Positions 59,601 to 64,000 of a DNA stretch of 64,000 nt are shown here, piece by piece. Within the stretch, counting starts at the first letter, position 1. Each line of letters opens with the position of its first letter. The position numbers and the translations under genes were made by a program. Under the pieces are notes generated by a model. It was given only the letters and a program-made list of their open reading frames with translations, was not told the DNA's origin and did no database searches. Where the stretch lies: assembly GCF_003945595.2 (NCBI RefSeq), contig NW_024103707.1:1488001-1552000 (forward strand). Direction: 5' to 3'. Source of the stretch: Pipra filicauda. Lineage: Eukaryota > Chordata > Aves > Passeriformes > Pipridae.

Positions 59601-59923
59601 TAACTCTTCCTTTCCCATTTTGAATCTAAAACAAAAGTGAAAAAAAAAGAAAAACAAAAAAAAGGGAAAGTGACAACCCTTTACTGGTTTGCTGCCATTA
59701 GAAATAAAAAAGTGTTGCTTATATCATGACTGGTATGGCAGGGTTCTAAGTTTCCAGAATTTCTGACAATATTCAGCTTAGGTACAATAAATCAAAATAG
59801 TTCCACCGAATACTTACAGATAGCTGTTGCTCCAGGCCTGGAACAAACACTTTGTTTTCATTTTCATCAATGATGCCAAATCGCACATATGCAGCACCTT
59901 GAATTTCTTTCCCATAAGAGTGT
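23509..59923 (-). CDS. C4-like: Complement C4-like protein (non-MHC paralogue), 34 exons, 5' end outside window
   Basis: Thirty-four minus-strand exons total 4,285 nt and splice into one open frame of 1,427 residues; all phases agree. Human C4 has 41 exons and about 1,744 residues, so about seven 5' exons (signal peptide, MG1, MG2) lie right of 59.9 kb. Domain order: MG3-MG6, linker, beta/alpha site RQKR, six-Cys C4a anaphylatoxin, MG6-MG7, CUB, thioester domain with GCAEQ (41855-41869) and PVLD (Asp codon 39548-39550), CUB, MG8 with gamma-chain furin site RRKR (33851-33862), C345C. Near-identical C4 blocks include [13 protein letters not shown], [32 protein letters not shown] and CQCAEG. In the family, C4 is a secreted plasma protein cleaved by C1s/MASP-2; C4b binds surfaces through the thioester and forms the C3 convertase with C2. 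C3 and C5 are excluded by the gamma-chain site and PVLD segment. The location between STOML3 and, by synteny, FREM2 is not the MHC. Confidence 0.93.
23648..24817 (-). other. C4-like intron
   Basis: 1.2 kb intron before the terminal exon; no repeat element or other gene recognised. Confidence 0.75.
24818..24950 (-). CDS. C4-like exon: C345C domain
   Basis: Encodes [36 protein letters not shown]. The Cys and the PGKxYLLMG block are characteristic of the netrin-like C345C domain. Donor gtaagt. Confidence 0.92.
24951..28312 (-). other. Long C4-like intron
   Basis: 3.4 kb, AT-rich, one of the two largest introns in the visible part of the gene. I see no exon, CR1 copy or nested gene. The 122-codon frame at 26740-27108 has no recognisable product. 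Confidence 0.75.
28313..28396 (-). CDS. C4-like exon: C345C domain
   Basis: 84 nt encoding [20 protein letters not shown] and IHRILKA; acceptor ttggttgcag, donor gtaagt. It corresponds to the human C4 segment YGFQVKVLRED. Confidence 0.9.
29124..29216 (-). CDS. C4-like exon: start of C345C domain
   Basis: Encodes [15 protein letters not shown], then [12 protein letters not shown]. The CPRQR and FACY landmarks are shared with C4. Confidence 0.92.
29578..29667 (-). CDS. C4-like exon: anchor region
   Basis: Encodes [20 protein letters not shown] and ANVCQCAEG. The RxCSVFY and VCQCAEG blocks are diagnostic of C4 and C3. Confidence 0.93.
29668..30581 (-). other. C4-like intron
   Basis: 0.9 kb intron with a short T run near 29908-29921; nothing else recognised. 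Confidence 0.75.
30582..30690 (-). CDS. C4-like exon: end of MG8
   Basis: Encodes [16 protein letters not shown] and the strongly conserved [16 protein letters not shown]. Confidence 0.93.
30691..31720 (-). other. C4-like intron
   Basis: 1.0 kb intron; no element recognised. Confidence 0.75.
31721..31795 (-). CDS. C4-like exon: MG8
   Basis: Exactly 25 codons: [19 protein letters not shown], then LLYFGE. The frame is kept with donor gtaaag at the GAG|GTAAAG boundary rather than the earlier GTGAGG. Confidence 0.9.
32411..32498 (-). CDS. C4-like exon: MG8
   Basis: Encodes [19 protein letters not shown] and EPDTKDLEQ, matching C4 MAIADVTLLSG. Only the acceptor ending ctttataaag (right edge 32498) keeps the frame from the previous exon. 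The stronger-looking ccacag eight bases further in would shift it. Confidence 0.85.
32499..33797 (-). other. C4-like intron
   Basis: 1.3 kb intron. It contains a 162-codon minus-strand frame (32955-33443) overlapping a 103-codon plus-strand frame. Neither resembles a known protein and both can be chance. Confidence 0.7.
33798..33963 (-). CDS. C4-like exon carrying the alpha/gamma furin site
   Basis: Begins with an acidic stretch containing Tyr ([12 protein letters not shown]), continues [12 protein letters not shown] and then the tetrabasic RRKR at 33851-33862 followed by [10 protein letters not shown] and YKVCVR. In C4 this region is the sulfated acidic segment and the cut that separates the alpha and gamma chains. 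C3 and C5 lack it, so it is decisive for a C4 assignment. Confidence 0.93.
34681..34774 (-). CDS. C4-like exon: CUB/MG8 border
   Basis: Encodes [20 protein letters not shown] and [10 protein letters not shown]. The NNTC sequon matches C4 MKNTTCQDL, a conserved glycosylation site next to a disulfide Cys. Confidence 0.92.
35234..35293 (-). CDS. C4-like exon: CUB domain (60 nt)
   Basis: Twenty codons, [20 protein letters not shown], aligned with C4 FSLGSKINVKVGGNSKGTL; acceptor gctttgcag, donor gtaagt. Confidence 0.9.
35864..36022 (-). CDS. C4-like exon: end of thioester domain, return to CUB
   Basis: 53 codons beginning [20 protein letters not shown], which matches C4 DTVIALDALSAYWIA; ends EEFQKQTE. 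Confidence 0.93.
36299..36331. repeat. Perfect 13-bp inverted repeat, 7-base loop
   Basis: ATTTTGGCTCATT (36299-36311) and its exact complement AATGAGCCAAAAT (36319-36331) flank gtttatt. It lies in a C4-like intron, 136 bases from the 36467-36633 exon. Confidence 0.9.
36467..36633 (-). CDS. C4-like exon: thioester domain
   Basis: Encodes [40 protein letters not shown] and [17 protein letters not shown] and the GGG(Y/F)xSTQ block are C3/C4 signatures. Confidence 0.93.
36634..37601 (-). other. C4-like intron
   Basis: 0.97 kb AT-rich intron with no recognised element. Confidence 0.75.
37602..37770 (-). CDS. C4-like exon: thioester domain
   Basis: Encodes [18 protein letters not shown] and [13 protein letters not shown], matching C4 [12 protein letters not shown]. 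Confidence 0.93.
38087..38182 (-). CDS. C4-like exon: thioester domain
   Basis: 32 codons, [20 protein letters not shown] then QVYKLPDV; the TAFVTIAL helix is identical to that of C4. Confidence 0.93.
38183..39535 (-). other. C4-like intron with CR1 fragment
   Basis: 1.35 kb intron containing one plus-strand CR1 tail (39055-39235). Confidence 0.75.
39055..39235 (+). mobile_element. CR1 LINE 3' fragment
   Basis: Diverged plus-orientation CR1 3' end: agagaccaggaggtgctcaa, actggacatggccctg, ctctggatgtcccttc and the tail attatgattctatgg. Confidence 0.75.
39536..39692 (-). CDS. C4-like exon with the isotype/catalytic segment PVLD
   Basis: Encodes [12 protein letters not shown], then [20 protein letters not shown] and Q. 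The Asp codon is 39548-39550. In human C4A this segment is PCPVLD and in C4B LSPVIH; His at this site catalyses ester formation, while Asp leaves the thioester reacting mainly with amino groups. This protein is of the Asp (C4A-like) kind. Donor gtaggt. Confidence 0.95.
39693..40109 (-). other. C4-like intron
   Basis: About 0.4 kb, A-rich near 40020-40100; nothing else recognised. Confidence 0.75.
40110..40185 (-). CDS. C4-like exon: thioester domain
   Basis: Encodes [18 protein letters not shown] and SSVW; it aligns with C4 YMRIQQFRKADGSYAAW. Confidence 0.9.
40186..41739 (-). other. C4-like intron
   Basis: 1.55 kb. Next to the thioester exon it carries a (TTTTG)n/(TTTG)n run and a T8C8-like tract (about 41660-41725, plus-strand view). 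No transposable element is recognised. Confidence 0.75.
41660..41725. repeat. (TTTTG)n / poly-T / poly-C tract beside a splice donor
   Basis: Plus-strand ttttgttttgttttgttttg followed by tttg units, a T run and a C run of about eight. On the transcript strand this is a G/A-rich tract beginning about 15 bases after the donor of the thioester exon. Confidence 0.8.
41740..41943 (-). CDS. C4-like exon with thioester motif GCAEQ
   Basis: Encodes [38 protein letters not shown] and [11 protein letters not shown]. The thioester Cys and Gln lie in GCAEQ at 41855-41869; most C3, C4 and A2M proteins have GCGEQ, so Gly is replaced by Ala. The Cys and Gln that form the bond are both present. Confidence 0.95.
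41944..42983 (-). other. C4-like intron
   Basis: 1.0 kb; an AT-rich tatatatgtacgtata-like stretch near 42510; no element recognised. Confidence 0.75.
42984..43064 (-). CDS. C4-like exon: CUB domain
   Basis: Encodes [20 protein letters not shown] and VFVSLK, corresponding to C4 RTLEIPGNSDPNMIPDGD. Confidence 0.9.
43584..43635 (-). CDS. C4-like exon: CUB start (52 nt)
   Basis: Small exon [17 protein letters not shown], equivalent to C4 KEGAIHREELVYELN. Acceptor caattatgcag, donor gtaagt. Confidence 0.87.
43636..45638 (-). other. C4-like intron with CR1 copy
   Basis: 2.0 kb intron. The CR1 copy at 44568-45335 fills more than a third of it. Confidence 0.8.
44568..45335 (-). mobile_element. CR1 LINE copy, antisense to plus strand
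   Basis: Starts with the tail gaatcacagaatcatagaat, then gttggaagggacccataagg. On the minus strand it encodes the end of the CR1 ORF2 product ([20 protein letters not shown], then [19 protein letters not shown] and [20 protein letters not shown]) across two frames. It is in the same orientation as the host gene, inside an intron. Confidence 0.92.
45639..45851 (-). CDS. C4-like exon: MG7
   Basis: 71 codons: [20 protein letters not shown], then [25 protein letters not shown] and the Cys after the VxEL motif match C4. Confidence 0.93.
45852..46949 (-). other. C4-like intron with CR1 fragment
   Basis: 1.1 kb intron holding a plus-strand CR1 tail at 46085-46262. Confidence 0.75.
46085..46262 (+). 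mobile_element. CR1 LINE 3' fragment
   Basis: Plus-orientation CR1 3' end: gagatattcaacatctgactgg, ctgctctgagcagcaggttgg, agacctccagaagtccctta and ttgttctatgac. Confidence 0.85.
46950..47089 (-). CDS. C4-like exon: MG7
   Basis: Encodes [38 protein letters not shown] and NYLPNDLQ; very close to C4 [23 protein letters not shown]. Confidence 0.95.
47090..48049 (-). other. C4-like intron with an unexplained open frame
   Basis: 0.96 kb. It contains an 86-codon minus-strand frame (47262-47522), roughly matched by an 88-codon plus-strand frame to 47774. No splice context ties them to the gene. It may be an old unrecognised retroelement. Confidence 0.6.
48050..48120 (-). CDS. C4-like exon: MG6 return strand
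   Basis: Encodes [20 protein letters not shown] then PEK; the PDSxTTWE block is a C3/C4/C5 signature. Confidence 0.93.
48351..48462 (-). CDS. C4-like exon: alpha' N terminus
   Basis: Acidic segment [19 protein letters not shown] then [12 protein letters not shown], aligned with C4 EEDLIDEDD and RSFFPENWLW. In C4 this acidic stretch directly follows the activation cleavage and contributes to C2 binding. Confidence 0.92.
48463..49363 (-). other. C4-like intron
   Basis: 0.9 kb; a T run of 14 near 48840; nothing else recognised. Confidence 0.75.
49364..49567 (-). CDS. C4-like exon: C4a anaphylatoxin domain
   Basis: Encodes [20 protein letters not shown], then [20 protein letters not shown] and [18 protein letters not shown], ending VGLARR. 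All six anaphylatoxin cysteines are present in the CC-C-C-CC pattern, and KCCQDG is the C4 form. Activation cleavage would follow the terminal Arg of GLARR (GLQR in human C4a). Confidence 0.95.
49568..50461 (-). other. C4-like intron
   Basis: 0.9 kb; no element recognised. Confidence 0.75.
50462..50533 (-). CDS. C4-like exon: beta/alpha furin site
   Basis: Encodes [20 protein letters not shown] and SGI. RRQKR is coded at 50496-50510 and is the proprotein cleavage that separates beta and alpha chains. The following SLDFQKK matches C4 NVNFQKA. Donor gtatgt. Confidence 0.93.
50898..51024 (-). CDS. C4-like exon: linker
   Basis: Encodes [20 protein letters not shown] and [14 protein letters not shown]; almost the C4 sequence [19 protein letters not shown]. 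The Cys forms the interchain link in the family. Confidence 0.95.
51430..51579 (-). CDS. C4-like exon: MG6
   Basis: Fifty codons: [50 protein letters not shown]. The [17 protein letters not shown] strand is shared with C3. Confidence 0.93.
51580..52953 (-). other. C4-like intron
   Basis: 1.4 kb; no transposable element or nested gene recognised. Confidence 0.75.
52954..53145 (-). CDS. C4-like exon: MG5
   Basis: 64 codons including [33 protein letters not shown] and [25 protein letters not shown] and DSVWVDV are C3/C4 landmarks. Confidence 0.93.
54592..54607 (+). repeat. A homopolymer (16)
   Basis: Uninterrupted A run in a C4-like intron, preceded by tagctggg and followed by gcattt. Confidence 0.85.
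54921..55395 (-). mobile_element. CR1 LINE fragment
   Basis: Starts aatagaattatagaaatag, then gaagggacttatggagatct, agtccaactgcctgctc. It continues through diverged CR1 3' sequence to about gcccttgctggacatt. Confidence 0.78.
55417..55540. repeat. AATAATTCCTAAA-type tandem repeat
   Basis: At least six imperfect copies of ATAATTCCTAAAA separated by AATA/AAATA runs. The array ends 25 bases from the splice donor of the exon whose left edge is 55565. Confidence 0.85.
55565..55762 (-). CDS. C4-like exon: MG4/MG5
   Basis: 66 codons: [40 protein letters not shown] and IDYFYYM. NYLxISxP, PGDTL and YYYM-type ends match C3/C4. Confidence 0.92.
56509..56676 (-). CDS. C4-like exon: MG4
   Basis: 56 codons: [20 protein letters not shown], then [20 protein letters not shown]. 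DGSPAxxxPV is typical of the MG4 strand. Confidence 0.9.
57394..57509 (-). CDS. C4-like exon: MG3/MG4
   Basis: Encodes [20 protein letters not shown] and [18 protein letters not shown]; the same as C4 GGEMEEAELTS and DLSKTKRHLVPGAPF. Confidence 0.95.
58703..58750. repeat. 13-bp tandem duplication next to a 9-bp perfect hairpin
   Basis: CAGAAGTTAGCTC occurs at 58703-58715 and 58716-58728, followed by AGTAACAGG (58730-58738), loop AAA, and its complement CCTGTTACT (58742-58750). Confidence 0.85.
59353..59385 (+). repeat. 17-bp-period tandem duplication
   Basis: GTCAGATGAAAGAGGC is present twice in direct succession with one base between copies. Confidence 0.85.
59502..59625 (-). CDS. C4-like exon: MG3
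   Basis: Encodes [20 protein letters not shown] and [16 protein letters not shown]. The acceptor is tttgttttag; the donor gtgag splits a Ser codon completed by the next exon. Confidence 0.9.
59818..59923 (-). CDS. C4-like exon: MG3 (most 5' exon found)
   Basis: Encodes [20 protein letters not shown] and [15 protein letters not shown], aligned with C4 [20 protein letters not shown]. The acceptor is cctttcaaag. By comparison with C4 this is about exon 8. Confidence 0.92.
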
Positions 59924-62900
59924 CTTTGAAAGGAAGAAAAGCAAGGAGGTGAATTTTTATCTTAATAAAAAACAAGCATAAATCAGACCTATCATTTTAT
60001 GTTGAAATAAAATCGGAATATTTGTAGGCATCCCATCTGTAACTAATACCTTGAAAACAAAAATTAGTCCTACTCACTTGTAACTCAAACATGAAGACTT
60101 TTACTGACCTGTGTACCAAGTAGTGATTTCAAAAGCAGACATATATATGGAGTAAATAATGTCAGCAGAATCACATGTCGAGACACCATCTGACAAAATT
60201 TGTACTAGAGTAAACAAAACTTTTTTTTTTTTAATGAATTAACGAGAGCTTTAGTTGCACAGTGAGGTCTCACACAACTCATCCCCTTCAGACAGAGCAA
60301 GGGAGGTATCCAGTTTCTTTAGCTTGGATGCACAGCTAATTCCTTTGTATGAGACACCTCATGAGAAAAGCTTTTGAAATAAGGGATCATTTGAGGGACT
60401 GATATGAAGTATTTAGTTCCTCTGAAGATGTACAGAGACAGATCCTATCTACTGATATTTTAATACATGCATTAGGTACAGTAGATACCCTCTACCCTAC
60501 ATCTCCCCTACAGTTTGAGGCAGTATAGCATAAGGTTCACTTGTAAGTGAAATATTTGCCAGGCAGGTATCTGTCCAGAACACCCCTGGACGTTGCATAT
60601 AGGTCATGGAGAGAGAGGATAGGGCATGTAGGACATGTATCTGGCTCCTTACTCAAGGAAACCCCGGCAGATGGAATCCTCTGGCAGCACAGTGGAGGAT
60701 GTTACATGTGCTACATGAGACTTGTCATGGCCATAGTGTTGTCTTTTGCTTGTGGAAATCCTGCTTTATCTCAGTTCTGTAATGGCTTATTTTTGTTTAA
60801 ACAAAGCCTCTTTCAAATTGACCCGATCAGCAGCACTGATCTATACCAATGAAAGCAACTGAGATGCAGCTCTTATGAAAACTCCATTAAATTCCAGAAC
60901 TAATAACGGTGGGAAACAATAGTAAATATACCAAGTAACTTTATTACATGCATGGCCAGTTCAGAGAAATAAGTTCAATTATCAGGAATTACATATGTTG
61001 ATTTTGGTGAAAGTCAGGCAGCACCACTAGGACATTTTCCAATAGACAAAAGAATTATATGCAGTTATTAAGACCTTCTTAAATAATTAGTATGTTAATG
61101 AGTATTGAGATATATATGAAGTTTATAAACTCAAAAATGAGTGCTGCAATAGAATAGAGAAAATTTTAGAAAGGATTAAAATTAAAGCCAGTGATTTGAT
61201 ATTACTTCATATCACAGTATCAAGCAATCATGATTAAAGCTAGTAATTCAATACAACCAAATAAAGAATTACAGGTGACCAAGAGGAGATTAGAAGAGTT
61301 GAGTTCAGCCAAGCAAAAAGAAGTGGATATAGGATTCTGTCTGCTCCCTCAAGGTGTGCTGGGGAAGGAAGGACCAGCAGAGTTAAGGGCAGAGAGCAGA
61401 AGTCCAACAGGATATACACTGGTCAGGGATAAATTTAGATTAGAAATAAACCCAGATAAGAAGTAGGGGGAATGGGGGATCAGTATTCCACTTGGATACA
61501 GTTCCAGGGTCCATGTAGCAAATCTAATGACTGTGCTCTGTTTGGACCAGGTTAATTAAATTAAACGAGTACAGTGCTGTTCTACTGCAGCCAGCTGGCA
61601 GAGCTCAACCCATCCCCGCTCTACTAAACAGCAAAGTGGTCACATAAATACCTTGAGCTGACCTTGGTTCGTGCTTCTTCCTAAAAAGGTCTCAGAAATT
61701 GTCTGGGGAGTGCTGCATTGAAGAGGTCAAGCCCTTGCCATAGACCAGCTGAGCCACTGGTAACTAAGCTCTGGGGCTTGGAACCCAGCTGAAACTGTTT
61801 AATTGACTGACCAGGTGGCTCAAATAATTTCTCTGGTATCATGTTGAAATGCAGACAAAGTTCCTACTGTATGAGGATAATATTTGAATAAAATAATAAT
61901 TCATTTGCTGCTCTTAATTTGGAGGGCTTTCTAGAGTCAAATACACAAGGTGAAATATGAATGGCCACAGTAGTCACATGCACTCACATAGAACCATAGA
62001 AGCAGTAAGGTTGGAAAAAGTCTAGCTATTAACCCAGCACTGCCAAGTCCACCGCTAAACCACGTCCCTAAGTGCCACATCTACATGTCTTCTAAATATC
62101 TTCAGGGATGGTAACTTTATCACTTCCTGAGCAGCCTGTTCAAATGCTTGGAAGTCCTTTCAGTGAAGAAATTTTTCCTAATATCCAATCTAAATCTCCC
62201 CTGGTGCAACTTGAGGCCATTTCCCCTTGTCCTGTCACTTGTTACCTGGTAGAAGAGACTGACCCCTACCTCACTACAATCTCCTTTGAGGTAGTTGTAG
62301 AGAGTTGTAGAGACTCCTTTTATCCAGGCTAAACAACCCCAGCTCACCAGCTTTGTTGCTTTTCTCTGGACATGCTCCAGCACCTCAATGTCCTTCTTGT
62401 AATGAGGGGCCCAAAACTGAACACAGGATCTGAGATGCAGCCTCACCAGTGCTGAGCTCTAGTCCTGCTGATCACACTATTGCTGATACAGGCCAGGATG
62501 CCATTGGCCTCCTTGGCCACTGAAAAATGTTAATAATTAATTCCTATTTAACTAAAGGTTACTGTAAGCCAAATGACTTCTATGGTTAATTATTGTCAGT
62601 GCTTAATAAAGGCTCAAACTTTGGTTGTATAGACCAGGATTTTTTATTCTTATTTGCATATTACTTTAGAAATTTCTATACTTAGATCTTTCCTCCCTTC
62701 TGTATTGACTGTCTTCTCTCTTCCATTTGCACCAACTACTAAGATAGACACAAACTGTGCAATGGTAACTTATCAATAAGATATTCTTATACTATTCAAT
62801 TATGTGTATGTTTCTAAAAGGCAATACTCAAAGAGGTTTTGCCTAGGAAACTTAATGAAATACCTTTATAAAATTATACAAGTTATTCTATAGAATTAGT

Positions 62901-64000
62901 AAGTTATAAGAATGAACTTCTCTGCTAAAATATCTCCCAACAATGTCACGTGTATATTTATATATTATTCAAAAATAATTGCAAACCATTAATGGTCAAA
63001 ATATTAAAAGTGAATGGATACAATAAGCTTTACAGGTCAAAAATAAATAATCATTATGTAATAAAATATAAACTGTTCACTTTCCACTATCTTGCATTAT
63101 TGTTACCATACAAAAAATTTGCCCACTGTATAACACTAAATATATTTAACAGTACTGGCTGCAATAACTCTGCTAAAGAATGCTAAGGGATATGGTGAAT
63201 CAACCTCAAAAGCCATGAGGTGCTGATTTCTGTTTTAAGGAGTTGTTCTCAGTGACAGTCTAACACTACTTGCTGATACTGCATAGTCAGCTCTTCCCTG
63301 ACACATCAAAATTGCCTGGAAATGAATCTGAGCTTTTGTCTATCTAGGGAGAAGTAAACAGAATAACTAATTCAGTATTATGTAGATAATACAGAGTACC
63401 TTATTTCAGGAGATGTATTCTTCCATATCAACTATCCAGTGTGTTTGACAATATCCTAAAACCCTTCTCTGTTTGATAGTACTGGTAAATATTAATTTCT
63501 GATTTTTAAAGACATAAAAATTAGATTCCTCACTTCTTTGAAACTGAATAGATTTCTCCCAACTATGAAAGAAGACCAGCTGCTTCCACATGCCTGTTGT
63601 CATTTATAAAATTTACTCCTCTTCAGAAAAAAAGAGAAAAAATGTATCTAGTTCTGATTTAGTCATTCTCTCAACAGGCAGTTTCTTAGTATTTTGACTC
63701 CTATTAAACTTGAAAATTCAACAGTCAAGAAGGTTTGAAAGATGTTGATAAGCCACCGCCAGTGTGCAGCAAATTTAGATCTATCAATTTGTGCTCAAAA
63801 ATACCAATATTCAATTTCAGTTGTCTGATTCTTCAAAACTATTAAAAATATTTTGATGGGTTAACTTTTCACTCTCTGACTTCCTAAGTTACTCTGTGTT
63901 TGATGCCATTCTAATTTGGTATGGGACCAGGTATAACTTATTTTTCATTGAGCCCTGACTCAGGGTCTGGCCAGTCTTGTAGCCATGTCTCATCCAGACC
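59924..64000 (-). other. 5' intron of the C4-like gene; no exon recognised
   Basis: 4.1 kb in which I searched the minus strand for the MG1-MG2 blocks and the KYVLPxFEV segment and found none. It contains one CR1 copy (61988-62520). The intron therefore probably continues past the window edge, with the remaining seven or so exons outside. Confidence 0.65.
61988..62520 (-). mobile_element. CR1 LINE copy
   Basis: Starts tagaaccatagaagcag, then taaggttggaaaaagtc and cagcactgccaagtccaccg. The minus strand carries a 108-codon frame from the end of the CR1 reverse transcriptase ([40 protein letters not shown]). Same subfamily as the copies at 14112 and 20535. Confidence 0.9.

Overview
The window is vertebrate nuclear DNA, most likely from a bird. 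Small exons are separated by GT/AG introns of 0.1 to 4 kb, the intergenic DNA is AT-rich, and the dominant repeats are CR1 retroposon copies, several of which end in the ATTCTATGATT-type tail typical of avian CR1. The species cannot be named from the sequence alone.

Layout from left to right. Positions 1-8875 (+) hold the last six coding exons of PROSER1 (749 codons in one open frame), followed by a 3' UTR reaching about 10.4 kb. A gene-free stretch follows to about 14.86 kb. Positions 14.86-21.08 kb (+) hold what remains of STOML3. Its last three exons are recognisable and well conserved, but the first of them carries both an in-frame TAA and a one-base deletion, and I could not find the exons for the membrane hairpin and the start of the stomatin domain. 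An ERVL-type LTR lies 250 bp beyond the STOML3 stop codon. From 59,923 down to 23,509 (-) there are 34 consecutive exons of a complement C4-type gene. All splice phases agree, giving one open frame of 1,427 residues. Its 5' exons (signal peptide, MG1, MG2) lie beyond the right edge.

The order PROSER1-STOML3 matches human 13q13, where FREM2 is the next gene. A C4 gene in this position is therefore outside the MHC, which is where C4 sits in mammals and chicken. The encoded protein has every C4 hallmark: an RQKR beta/alpha site, a six-cysteine C4a anaphylatoxin domain, a thioester motif in the variant form GCAEQ, a PVLD segment with Asp at the isotype position (as in human C4A), a second furin site RRKR that would release a gamma chain, and a C345C domain. 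The reading frame is fully open, so the gene looks functional.

The most notable items are this apparently intact, non-MHC, C4A-like C4 paralogue and, next to it, the broken STOML3. Smaller observations are an ERVL LTR with its tRNA-Leu-type primer binding site, eight recognisable CR1 fragments, several perfect hairpins and short tandem duplications, and a frame-critical weak splice acceptor in the C4-like gene. All exon limits were set by reading splice sites and codon phase by eye.
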